Both the position numbers and the translations under genes were made by a program. Positions 45,501 through 52,397 of a stretch of 64,000 nt of DNA are shown one piece after another; the first letter of the stretch is position 1; the number at the start of each line of letters is the position of its first letter. The notes beneath the pieces were generated by a model, which worked only from the letters and a program-made list of their open reading frames with translations, was not told the origin of the DNA and did no database searches. The DNA comes from Pedobacter sp. MR2016-24 (lineage in GTDB: Bacteria; Bacteroidota; Bacteroidia; Sphingobacteriales; Sphingobacteriaceae): the NCBI RefSeq assembly GCF_026239655.1, contig NZ_JAPIVO010000001.1, forward strand, positions 496,001-560,000. The letters are read 5' to 3'.

Positions 45501-45742
45501 CCAAATCCAATTGAGATAATTCTCAGAATATCATTCGGATTTGCAGTAATACTGAATTTACCATTCACATCGGTTTGCGTACCCGTGGTGCTACCTTTAA
45601 TATTGATACTTACCCCGGGCAGGGGAAGTCCGTTTGATTTCTCGGTTACCGTACCGGAAATTTTAACAGACTGCGCTACCGCCGTCTGAAAAATTAAAAA
45701 GGATAAGACAATCCCTAATAAGTATTTGTAAGTTTTGGACAT
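42554..45742 (-). CDS. SusC/RagA-family TonB-linked outer membrane transporter
   Basis: A 1062-residue TonB-dependent transporter. Signal peptide (about 1-23), a carboxypeptidase-regulatory-like domain (ISGTVTEKSNGLPLPGVSINIKG, to about 105), the SusC signature in the plug (LIVVTAL-type ALSEVVVTALNISKEKKSLGY and SRIIIRGETSISGNNQPLFVIDGIPVDN), then the 22-strand barrel ending SLGFNLNFKF. It imports a nutrient bound by the partner SusD-like lipoprotein. It is preceded by a roughly 430-base leader with a SAM-I riboswitch and a short upstream ORF. Confidence 0.95.
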   Translation of the reverse strand: MSKTYKYLLGIVLSFLIFQTAVAQSVKISGTVTEKSNGLPLPGVSINIKGSTTGTQTDVNGKFSITANPNDILRIISIGFGTQEIRVTAEKTALNVQLAEAANALSEVVVTALNISKEKKSLGYTIQELKSKDISEAKEANLVNALSGKIAGVQTTNSQGDMGSSRIIIRGETSISGNNQPLFVIDGIPVDNTQNLGNAGSRDFANTISDVNAEDIESMTVLKGPNAAALYGSRAAAGVILITTKKGKNTKGLGISVNSNATFSTLLTLPDYQNSYGQGLNGQFKYVNGKDGVGSINDGVDESWGPRLDGRLITQFFSNGVAVPFVAHPDNVRDFFDTGRTLNNGIAISGSGDKYDLRFSYNNTDQKGVIPNSSQSKNSFMLNTSYKITPKLTFNALANYISSNAANLPGAGGKRASSTMLQFTWFGRQVDIDQLKNYQDENGNNINWNNSYYSNPYFIAYENTVGQVRNRFIGSAELNYKIIDGLSANFRTGNDYYTDRRKIKVAYGTNGTPFGSYEEDAYTFNENNTEGRLDFSRKLNDDFNLDILAGGNIRTTTLENNDQLASKLAVNGLYTLSNSRDALISSNVYTKQKVYSAFSSAQLGFRNYAYLNLTARNDWSTTLPAKNRSYFYPSVNGSFILTEAFDIKSNTLSFAKIRGGWSKVGKDATPYQLINTYDFKAPFNGNPQQLLNKVNLNPNLKPETTKSAEAGIEVGLFNNRVHADIGVYNTNSVDQILNLDVSPSTGYSQKLVNGGTINNKGLEAQLGVSPIKTKDFTWDISLNYSRNRSEVKSLYENVQSFVLGTNRTVQVLATVGQPYGTLFGTAFVRDAAGEIIVKADGTPTISASKQILGKYTPDWIGGITNSFAYKGINLSVLVDAHVGGKIYSNTNRTGTYTGVLASTLPGRGAENGGLNYYYAGNNTAGKAIGLSPGTAAPAGATVYDDGMVFQGVLADGTANTTILPAQQYYKGFTNADEAFVYSATYVKLREVKLGYTLPAQWIKSLGIQSAAISLVGRNLFIIHKDVPNIDPETAFNTGNGQGLEDLGLPSVRSLGFNLNFKF

Positions 45743-45859
45743 AATTTTAATGAATTAAATTTTGGGTACATCAATTCCATGACTAACATCGCTATGTTTC
45801 CCTAGCGGCTAATCTTAAGATATAATGAAAGAATATTTGGGGTGTTTGTGTTTACTGGA

Positions 45860-45967
45860 TTAACAGCAATATAGACGGCACATATGCATGAGATGGAGAC
45901 TATTCGTATGTCTGCCAAAAGAGGGAGAGCTGTTGCTCAGTTTTAATTTCTTACTGTCTGTTTTCAT
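45860..45967 (-). CDS. Upstream ORF (35 codons) ending Cys-Arg-Leu-Tyr-Cys-Cys, candidate leader peptide
   Basis: ATG at 45967 opens a 35-codon frame on the susC mRNA leader, after the SAM riboswitch and 117 bases before the susC ATG. The product begins MKTDSKKLKL and ends MHMCRLYCC followed by TAA. Three cysteines in the last six codons, right before the stop, is the pattern of leader peptides that sense cysteinyl-tRNA supply. Inner ATG codons at 45889 and 45883 could give MHMCRLYCC or MCRLYCC alone. That it is translated is an inference; conservation in relatives is the key test. Confidence 0.45.
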   Translation of the reverse strand: MKTDSKKLKLSNSSPSFGRHTNSLHLMHMCRLYCC

Positions 45968-46046
45968 TGCTTGTTTAATTGATACGTTATTGAATTGTAT
46001 TTCATGTAATCAGTCATCAATGATTAATCTGCTTACTCAGAACTAC

Positions 46047-46149
46047 TGCTTATCTTCTCTGCATTTTGCGGATAAGGTTAGCACCTTTTACTAATGTATA
46101 GGTTGCTAAGACTTCAAAGGGCCTTTCCCTCGGTCTTTCTGGATAAGTA
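46047..46149 (-). promoter_or_regulatory. SAM-I (S-box) riboswitch upstream of susC
   Basis: The minus strand holds the S-box aptamer in order: 5' P1 strand CTTATC, K-turn/P2 strand CAGAAAGACCGAGGG, GGCCC then TTTGAAGTCTTAGCAACC, a P3 hairpin, then GGTGCTAA, and the 3' P1 strand GATAAG (AGAGAAGATAAG). P1 pairs CTTATC (46147-46142) with GATAAG (46054-46049), and AAGAC with GTCTT forms P2. The conserved GCAACC, GGUGCUAA and AGAGAAGAUAAG blocks are all present. S-box aptamers bind SAM and usually repress when SAM is plentiful. The promoter motif lies 29 bases upstream. The expression platform is not obvious; no classical terminator follows. Confidence 0.9.
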
Positions 46150-46177
46150 AAAAATCAATGAACGTCTAATTCTTTGG

Positions 46178-46185
46178 CAAAGATA
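46178..46185 (-). promoter_or_regulatory. -7 promoter element for the riboswitch-susCD transcript
   Basis: The minus strand reads TATCTTTG, a perfect TAnnTTTG, 29 bp before the aptamer. With initiation 5-7 bases further on, the riboswitch would lie at the 5' end of the mRNA, as expected. The -33 box is weak (TTTAG). Confidence 0.55.
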
Positions 46186-46309
46186 TCAATTATCTACTAA
46201 ATCTATAGTATTTATGTCTTTATTTGTTTTTCTGAGATTGGGGAGACAATTGATCACATAGCTCTAATTGAAAGGGGGGGTAATTTTAAGGGAATATGAA
46301 CGCAAACGC

Positions 46310-46358
46310 AAAAAAACTCCAGTAGGACTGCTCGTATGATGATGAGGCCTACCGGAGT
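46310..46358 (-). terminator. Terminator of the RND efflux operon
   Basis: Minus strand: an 11-bp stem with one G-U pair (ACTCCGGTAGG with CCTACTGGAGT) and a run of seven T after it, 9 bp after the stop codon of the adaptor gene. Confidence 0.85.
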
Positions 46359-46367
46359 GATCAGGTT

Positions 46368-47543
46368 TTATTCTTCAGCGGAGCCGGCCGACATAGATTG
46401 CAGGTAAAAAGCGCCTTTTGTGACTATTTTCACATTTTCAGCGAGTTGATGAAGTGGATTGATCTGTATAAACCCTAATTCAGTTACACCTGTTCTTACC
46501 TCTGTTTTTACAAAATTTACAGCCGGCTTACTTTCTGCTGTTACTACAAAAATGTATTCTTTACCTTCCGAACGGATCACTGCATCAACTGGTACGGCCG
46601 GTTTTAGTTCTGTTCCCACGCTGATTAATGCGGTCACATACATCCCTGGTATCAAATTCTGATGTGCTGTATTCTTAATTACGGCATGTACAATTACACC
46701 CTTGCTTTCATTTTCAAATGACTTATTGATTCCATTTATGGTTCCGCGGATTTGCTGATTCTCCTGGTTGGTCAACATGAAATCTACTGACTGACCAATT
46801 TTTACCTTCATCAGGTCTTTCTCAAAAACGATCAGGTCACAATGGATCTTTGAATTATCTACTACTTCCATAATAGACGTTCCTGGTTGGACAAATGCAC
46901 CAGTATTAGCCGTTATTTGTCCGACAGTACCACTAATTGGAGATAACAGTGGAAATTGTGAGATAATATTTCCTCCTGATATTTTTCCGATAGCAATGCC
47001 CATCTGACGCAACTGACTTTCAAATGCTGAAATACGTGCCCGCTCGGAATTGTAGTTTGCTGCGGCCGACTGATAAAATTTTCCTGTTCCGGCGCCTGCA
47101 GCTTTTAACTGCTTCTGCCGCTCGTATTCTGCCGCTACATAGCTGAAGTTATTTTTTGCAGTCAGATACTCCTGCTGAATTCTGATCAGATCCTGATTCT
47201 CAATTGTTGCGAGTACCTGTCCCTTTCTGACCTGCTGGCCTTCCAGCACGGTAATCTTCCGGATTATTCCACCAGATAGCACACTTACGTCTGCTTTATT
47301 CTGCGGGGGTACAGCAAGCTGTCCATTTGCTTTAACAATGGTATTCAGATTCTTTTGTTCTATCTCACCGATACTAATGCCCACGGATTGCATCTGCTCG
47401 TTTGTAAGTGATAAAGCGGTTGTTTTATCTTCTTCCGCTGGTTGCTGTTTTTCCTTACCTTCATCAGAAGTCCCGCCCGAACAAGAAAGGAAAAATAGGA
47501 CAGAGAAGATAAAGAAGACGGATTTATATTTTATGAATTTCAT
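46368..47543 (-). CDS. RND efflux periplasmic adaptor subunit (CusB/CzcB type)
   Basis: A 391-residue lipoprotein adaptor of the HlyD/MFP group; lipobox FLSC (Cys21) then GGTSDEGKE. Domains: barrel-sandwich/lipoyl halves (VLSGGIIRKITVLEGQQVRKGQVLATIEN and QFPLLSPISGTVGQITANTGAFVQPGTSIMEV), a helical hairpin between them (about 125-190), beta-barrel and membrane-proximal domains at the C-terminus. It bridges the RND pump and outer-membrane channel to export metal ions. It starts 1 bp after the pump-channel fusion gene, so it is the last gene of the operon. Confidence 0.9.
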   Translation of the reverse strand: MKFIKYKSVFFIFSVLFFLSCSGGTSDEGKEKQQPAEEDKTTALSLTNEQMQSVGISIGEIEQKNLNTIVKANGQLAVPPQNKADVSVLSGGIIRKITVLEGQQVRKGQVLATIENQDLIRIQQEYLTAKNNFSYVAAEYERQKQLKAAGAGTGKFYQSAAANYNSERARISAFESQLRQMGIAIGKISGGNIISQFPLLSPISGTVGQITANTGAFVQPGTSIMEVVDNSKIHCDLIVFEKDLMKVKIGQSVDFMLTNQENQQIRGTINGINKSFENESKGVIVHAVIKNTAHQNLIPGMYVTALISVGTELKPAVPVDAVIRSEGKEYIFVVTAESKPAVNFVKTEVRTGVTELGFIQINPLHQLAENVKIVTKGAFYLQSMSAGSAEE

Positions 47544-47544
47544 G

Positions 47545-50500
47545 TTATTCTCCTTTTAAAAATTGTAGCTGGATAGCCGATTGGTTTAAGTGATCTACGG
47601 CTGTGATGTACGATAGTTTATTTTGTATGGCTGAAGAAATATTCTGGATATACTCTACATAACCTATTTCGCCCAGATCGAATGAGACCTGTGTAATCCG
47701 CAATTGTTCATCTGCCTGTTTGAGTCCGGCAGCCTGATAATAAGTTATTGCCTGCCTGAAGTTTTGATATTGCTGTAACTCCTGCTCATATTTCAGACGT
47801 ACCAGCGACTGACTTTGCTCAAAATTTGTCTGCGCAATTTTCCCTGCCAGTTGTTCCCCTTTTATGCGTGACTTATTTGCCTGGGTAAACACTGGTATAG
47901 CTAATCCGACTTGTATACCTGCGATTCTTGTTCCGGGAAAATAGCCGCGGTTTGTGCCTGCAGGATTGAAGGAGTTGATGACGAGCTGCTGGCTATAACC
48001 TACAACGAAATCAGGCATGCCTTTTGATTTTTCTACTTTTACACGAGCATTGGCAACGGTAACATGTTGAAGTTCATATTTCAGCTGGCTGTTTTCTGCG
48101 AGGGCGATTGTATCATCTGCCGCAGTAATCAGGAGTGGTAAGTGGTTTTCAGCAAAGACCACCCGTTCCTTTGTGTTTAACAGCTGTTGCAGGACAAGTT
48201 CGTGGCTTCTTAATTCTGCCTGTGCCGCCAACCTGGCTAACTGAATCTCCTGATATTTATTCCTTGCGCTCATCAATTCCAGATTGGAAGTTTCTCCGGA
48301 TTTAAAACGGACTTCAGACTTTTTGATAAAGCTCGTATAAAGGCTATCCTGGTAATTCAGCAGGCGCAAAATTTCCCTTTGAGCTAAGCAACCGAAATAA
48401 GCCTGTCTGACACTCCTGGTGATTTCTGTTCTTAACTGATTACCTGCAAGTTTGCTCAGGTTTGTCTGCTGAATGAGCAGTTTCTTTTGATTTTTATATA
48501 AACCGGGCCATGCAAAACTCTGTGTTACGCCCACTGCGTTATCCATATTTCCGCCACTTGTAGGGTCTTGTGTTAACATGAGCTCTGTTTTAGGAATATC
48601 CAAAGCCGACTTTTGAAGTAGGCGTGATTGTGAGATGGTCAATTCGGAAGACCGCAGCTGTAAATTATTTTTCAGGCTCAAGGCAATTATACTGTCCAGC
48701 GTAAGTCCTTTATCCTGCGCACTGACTGGAGTTGCCAGTCCTAAGCCTATTATCATCAATAGGATCAGGACAGCTTTAGGTGTTTGCTTATCCGAATTTT
48801 TCTGACCATTCACTCTTTCCCTGCCATTAAATAAGATGTATAAACAAGGCAGAACAAATAATGTGAGAATGGTTGCCGTAAGTAATCCGCCAATCACTAC
48901 CGTAGCTAATGGGCGCTGTACCTCCGCACCTGCGCTGGATGATAAAGCCATTGGCAGAAAACCAAAAGAAGCCACCGCTGCGGTCATCAATACCGGCCTT
49001 AAGCGTAATCTGGTTCCATGCAGCACGCGCTGATAAACATCATCCATCCCTTCTTCTTTCAGCTGGTTGAACTGGCCGATGAGCACAATGCCATTTAATA
49101 CGGCCACACCAAACAGCGCGATAAAACCGACACCGGCAGAAATGCTAAAAGGCATGTCTCTCAACAGCAAGGCCGCTATCCCACCCATGGCAGCCAATGG
49201 TACAGCTGTAAATATCAGCATACTCTGCTTGAAGGATCTGAAAGTCACAAAAAGCAAAGTAAGGATAAACAGTAATGCAGCCGGCACTGCAATCATCAGC
49301 TTTTGTTTTGCTGCCTGCAGGTTCTGGAACTGACCGCCGTAAGTAAGATAATACCCTGACGGTAACTTAATGTGCGCATCAACCAGCTGCTGAATCTCTT
49401 CCACTGTTCTTTCCACATCCCGGCCCTTGATATTGAAACCTACAAAAATTCTTCTTTTACCATCTTCGCGAGACACCTGGGCGGGTGCATCTTTAAAGGA
49501 GATATCCGCTACCTGGCTTAAAGGGACTTTATTGCCGGATGATAAAGGAATGAGCAGGTTTTGCACATCGGAGATGTTTTGTCTCAATGCTGATTGTAAC
49601 CGCACTACCATATCAAAGCGTTTTTCTCCTTCAAATACTACCCCGGCCACATTTCCTGCAAATGCGGTGCGTAAAATCATATTGATGGCACTAATATTTA
49701 GTCCGTATTGCGCCATCTTGTCGCGGTTATAATTTACGGTGATCTGGGGTAAACCACTTACCTTCTCTACATAAGGCTCCGTAAGGCCTGCCACAGGGGT
49801 GATTAATCTGGCGATTTTATCAGCTTCCAGCGCAAGCACATCGAGGTCATCGCCGTAGATCTTAATGGCAACATCCTGCCTGATTCCTGTCATCAGTTCA
49901 TTAAAGCGCATTTGCATCGGCTGCGTAACCTCTACGTTAATTCCGGGAATGACCGATAGTGTTTCTTCCATCTTCTCCATCATTTCTTCACGTGTAGCTG
50001 CAGAAGTCCATTCCTCTTTAGGTTTCATGGCCAGCATCATATCCCCGCGTTCCATAGGCATGGGATCTGTGGGGATTTCGGAACTGCCAATACGTGTTAC
50101 CGCCTGTTTCAATTCCGGAAATTTTGCTTTCAGCAATTGCTCTGCTTTGCCGAAAGTTTTCACTACTTCAGATAAAGAAGTCCCCTGCATCATCGCAATT
50201 TCTACTGTCAGATCTCCCTCTTCCAGGGTGGGGATAAACTCACCACCCATGCGGTTAAAGGCCCATAACGACAGACCAAAGAGTAGAAACGTAACGATCA
50301 CTATGCTTTTTTTACTGCGCAGTACCTTCACCAGCACACGCTGATAATGTTGTTGAAGAAAACTGATCAGGCGGTCTGAGATCGTTGTCTGATGTACCGT
50401 GTTTTTGCTTAATATCAAAGCACTCATCATCGGTACGTAAGTAAGTGATAAAATAAAGGCACCCAGAATGGCAAAAACTACGGTCTCTGCCATTGGCCTG

Positions 50501-51927
50501 AACATCTTTCCTTCAATGCCTACCAGCGCGAAAAGCGGCAGGTAAACCACCAGGATAATGATCTCGCCAAAAGCTGCACTGCTTCTGATTTTAGATGCTG
50601 CAGTATATACTTCTGTATCCATCTCTGCCTGCGATAACCTGGGTTTATCCGGAAACAGTTTGCTCTCCGTCAGCCGGAAAACGATAGCTTCAACGATAAT
50701 TACTGCACCGTCTACTATCAATCCGAAATCTATTGCACCCAAACTCATCAGATTGCCCGATACGCCAAATAAGCGCATCATCGCAAAAGCAAAAAGCATC
50801 GCTAAAGGAATCACGGAAGCAACCACTAAACCTGCGCGCAGATTACCGAGTAAAAGAACCAATACCAGTACGACAATCAAGGCCCCTTCCAGCAGGTTAG
50901 TTTTTACAGTGCCAATTGCGCGACCCACCAGTTCCGTCCTGTCAATAAAAGGTTCAATCACCACTCCCTCGGGCAATGATTTCCGGATTTGTACAATCCG
51001 CTCCTTTACATTTCTGATCACCTGGTTAAAGTTCTCTCCTTTTAACATCAGGGTAACTCCGGCAACTACTTCGCCTTCGCCATTTCTGGTGACTGCCCCA
51101 TAGCGGGTTGCGCTGCCAAACTGTACTTTCGCAATATCACGGATGAGTACCGGGGATTCCCCATTTGTTTTGACTACAATTTTACCGATATCTTCCAGTG
51201 ATTGTACCTGTCCGAGTCCCCTGATAAAATATACATTACTCTGTTGTTCTATATAAGAGCCCCCGGTATTTTCGTTATTCCGTTCGAGCGCCTCATAAAC
51301 ATCAGGAATTGTTAATCCTAACGAATTCAGCTGGTCATTGTCCAGCGCAATCTCATACTGTTTCACATATCCGCCCCATCCGCTTACTTCTGCTACTCCG
51401 GGTGTACCTGCAAGTTGGGTTCGGACGAGCCAGTCCTGCAACGTACGCAGATCAGTAGCGGTGTATTTTTTCTCAAACCCTTTTTTTGTATGCAGTACAT
51501 ACTGGTAAATTTCTCCGAGGCCGGTGGTAATTGGTGCCAGCAGCGGTTCTGTTAATCCTTTAGGAATATTGTTTTCCGCTTCTTTCAATTGTTCGTTTAC
51601 CTGCTGTCTTGCCCAGTAGATATCAGTGTCATCTTTAAAAACAAGTGTAATCACAGAAATACCTGAACGGGATATTGATCTTTTTTCCAGAATGTCGGGA
51701 ATATTCGCCATTGAAAGTTCTATGGGAGCTGTGATAAACTGCTCCACTTCCTGCGCGCCTAAACTTGGTGCCTGCGATATAATCTGCACCTGGTTATTTG
51801 TAATATCAGGTTGTGCATCCACCGGCAGGTGATATGCAGCGTAGATGCCCCAGAGAATCAATCCCATAGTCATCAACCCGATAGTTATTTTGTTCCTGAT
51901 AGAGAACGCTATAATCTTATCAAACAT
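47545..51927 (-). CDS. CusA/CzcA heavy-metal RND pump fused to a TolC-like outer membrane factor
   Basis: A 1460-residue fusion. Residues 1 to about 1040 are a complete heavy-metal RND transporter: twelve helices, two porter domains and the HME motif DFGLIVDGAVIIVEA (Asp400, Asp406), and a Met-rich stretch near 620-690 that fits copper/silver or zinc/cobalt handling. After a linker of about 10 residues, a second signal-like hydrophobic stretch ends PVSAQ (about 1051-1075). The remainder (about 1080-1460) is a TolC/CusC-type outer-membrane factor with the repeated helical hairpins. One frame, with no frameshift visible. Such fusions are found in Bacteroidota. Metal specificity is not resolved. 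Confidence 0.92.
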   Translation of the reverse strand: MFDKIIAFSIRNKITIGLMTMGLILWGIYAAYHLPVDAQPDITNNQVQIISQAPSLGAQEVEQFITAPIELSMANIPDILEKRSISRSGISVITLVFKDDTDIYWARQQVNEQLKEAENNIPKGLTEPLLAPITTGLGEIYQYVLHTKKGFEKKYTATDLRTLQDWLVRTQLAGTPGVAEVSGWGGYVKQYEIALDNDQLNSLGLTIPDVYEALERNNENTGGSYIEQQSNVYFIRGLGQVQSLEDIGKIVVKTNGESPVLIRDIAKVQFGSATRYGAVTRNGEGEVVAGVTLMLKGENFNQVIRNVKERIVQIRKSLPEGVVIEPFIDRTELVGRAIGTVKTNLLEGALIVVLVLVLLLGNLRAGLVVASVIPLAMLFAFAMMRLFGVSGNLMSLGAIDFGLIVDGAVIIVEAIVFRLTESKLFPDKPRLSQAEMDTEVYTAASKIRSSAAFGEIIILVVYLPLFALVGIEGKMFRPMAETVVFAILGAFILSLTYVPMMSALILSKNTVHQTTISDRLISFLQQHYQRVLVKVLRSKKSIVIVTFLLFGLSLWAFNRMGGEFIPTLEEGDLTVEIAMMQGTSLSEVVKTFGKAEQLLKAKFPELKQAVTRIGSSEIPTDPMPMERGDMMLAMKPKEEWTSAATREEMMEKMEETLSVIPGINVEVTQPMQMRFNELMTGIRQDVAIKIYGDDLDVLALEADKIARLITPVAGLTEPYVEKVSGLPQITVNYNRDKMAQYGLNISAINMILRTAFAGNVAGVVFEGEKRFDMVVRLQSALRQNISDVQNLLIPLSSGNKVPLSQVADISFKDAPAQVSREDGKRRIFVGFNIKGRDVERTVEEIQQLVDAHIKLPSGYYLTYGGQFQNLQAAKQKLMIAVPAALLFILTLLFVTFRSFKQSMLIFTAVPLAAMGGIAALLLRDMPFSISAGVGFIALFGVAVLNGIVLIGQFNQLKEEGMDDVYQRVLHGTRLRLRPVLMTAAVASFGFLPMALSSSAGAEVQRPLATVVIGGLLTATILTLFVLPCLYILFNGRERVNGQKNSDKQTPKAVLILLMIIGLGLATPVSAQDKGLTLDSIIALSLKNNLQLRSSELTISQSRLLQKSALDIPKTELMLTQDPTSGGNMDNAVGVTQSFAWPGLYKNQKKLLIQQTNLSKLAGNQLRTEITRSVRQAYFGCLAQREILRLLNYQDSLYTSFIKKSEVRFKSGETSNLELMSARNKYQEIQLARLAAQAELRSHELVLQQLLNTKERVVFAENHLPLLITAADDTIALAENSQLKYELQHVTVANARVKVEKSKGMPDFVVGYSQQLVINSFNPAGTNRGYFPGTRIAGIQVGLAIPVFTQANKSRIKGEQLAGKIAQTNFEQSQSLVRLKYEQELQQYQNFRQAITYYQAAGLKQADEQLRITQVSFDLGEIGYVEYIQNISSAIQNKLSYITAVDHLNQSAIQLQFLKGE

Positions 51928-52013
51928 AAATGTATGTGTATTCAGTAATCAGCGTTACTGATGCGGTAAATAAAATGGTTTACAACTTTTAGCAAAAAGC
52001 TGTTAAGAACAAA

Positions 52014-52328
52014 TTAAGACCACTGTGGGGGCTGCCATATAGGAAGGCTGAGATCCAGATAACTCCGCTGAATATAGGGAATAGCGGTTCTGCTATATTC
52101 GGTAAAGGGTACTGAATTGAGATACATCATCTTTACAATCGATGAATTTGCGCAGCAGGAGCAATGGCAAAATGGAGAGCAGGTATCTGTAAAAGGGTGA
52201 TCATGACTGGTGTCTGAATGCTGCTGTAAGGTAGTAATGTTTTGATCTGCTGTTTCCGGCATATCAGCACAGGGCACCAAATTAAGTACCAGCACTACAA
52301 TTACACAAATCAATGAAAGAAGTCTCAT
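52014..52328 (-). CDS. Small Cys/His-rich exported protein (DUF6660-like)
   Basis: A 104-residue protein with signal peptide (MRLLSLICVIVVLVLNLVPCADM) and a metal-ligand-rich middle: HSDTSHDHPF followed by DTCSPFCHCSCCANS. The C-terminal third is Tyr/Pro/Trp-rich. Such small proteins are typical companions of metal-efflux genes in Bacteroidota. Located 86 bp upstream of the RND pump gene, same strand; a periplasmic metal-binding or sensing role is inferred from composition and place. Confidence 0.72.
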   Translation of the reverse strand: MRLLSLICVIVVLVLNLVPCADMPETADQNITTLQQHSDTSHDHPFTDTCSPFCHCSCCANSSIVKMMYLNSVPFTEYSRTAIPYIQRSYLDLSLPIWQPPQWS

Positions 52329-52397
52329 GTTTCCTTTTATCCCTGCAAATATATTTTTTTTAACTTATTGATCTGTATGTTTTTCGCAATATTGATT

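Noticed and set aside
45888..46094. Plus-strand 68-codon frame in the susC leader region
   Set aside because: It is antisense to the SAM riboswitch and the uORF, has no recognisable domain, and its sequence is explained by those minus-strand elements.
46186..46309. Region upstream of the riboswitch promoter as an additional gene
   Set aside because: It is AT-rich, contains a G-run (GGGGGGG near 46274), has stops in all frames, and shows no RNA motif I can name.
50558..51103. 181-codon plus-strand frame inside the RND pump gene
   Set aside because: Composition is Thr/Ser/Ile-rich, as expected for the complement of a membrane-protein gene. It has no start context or domain.
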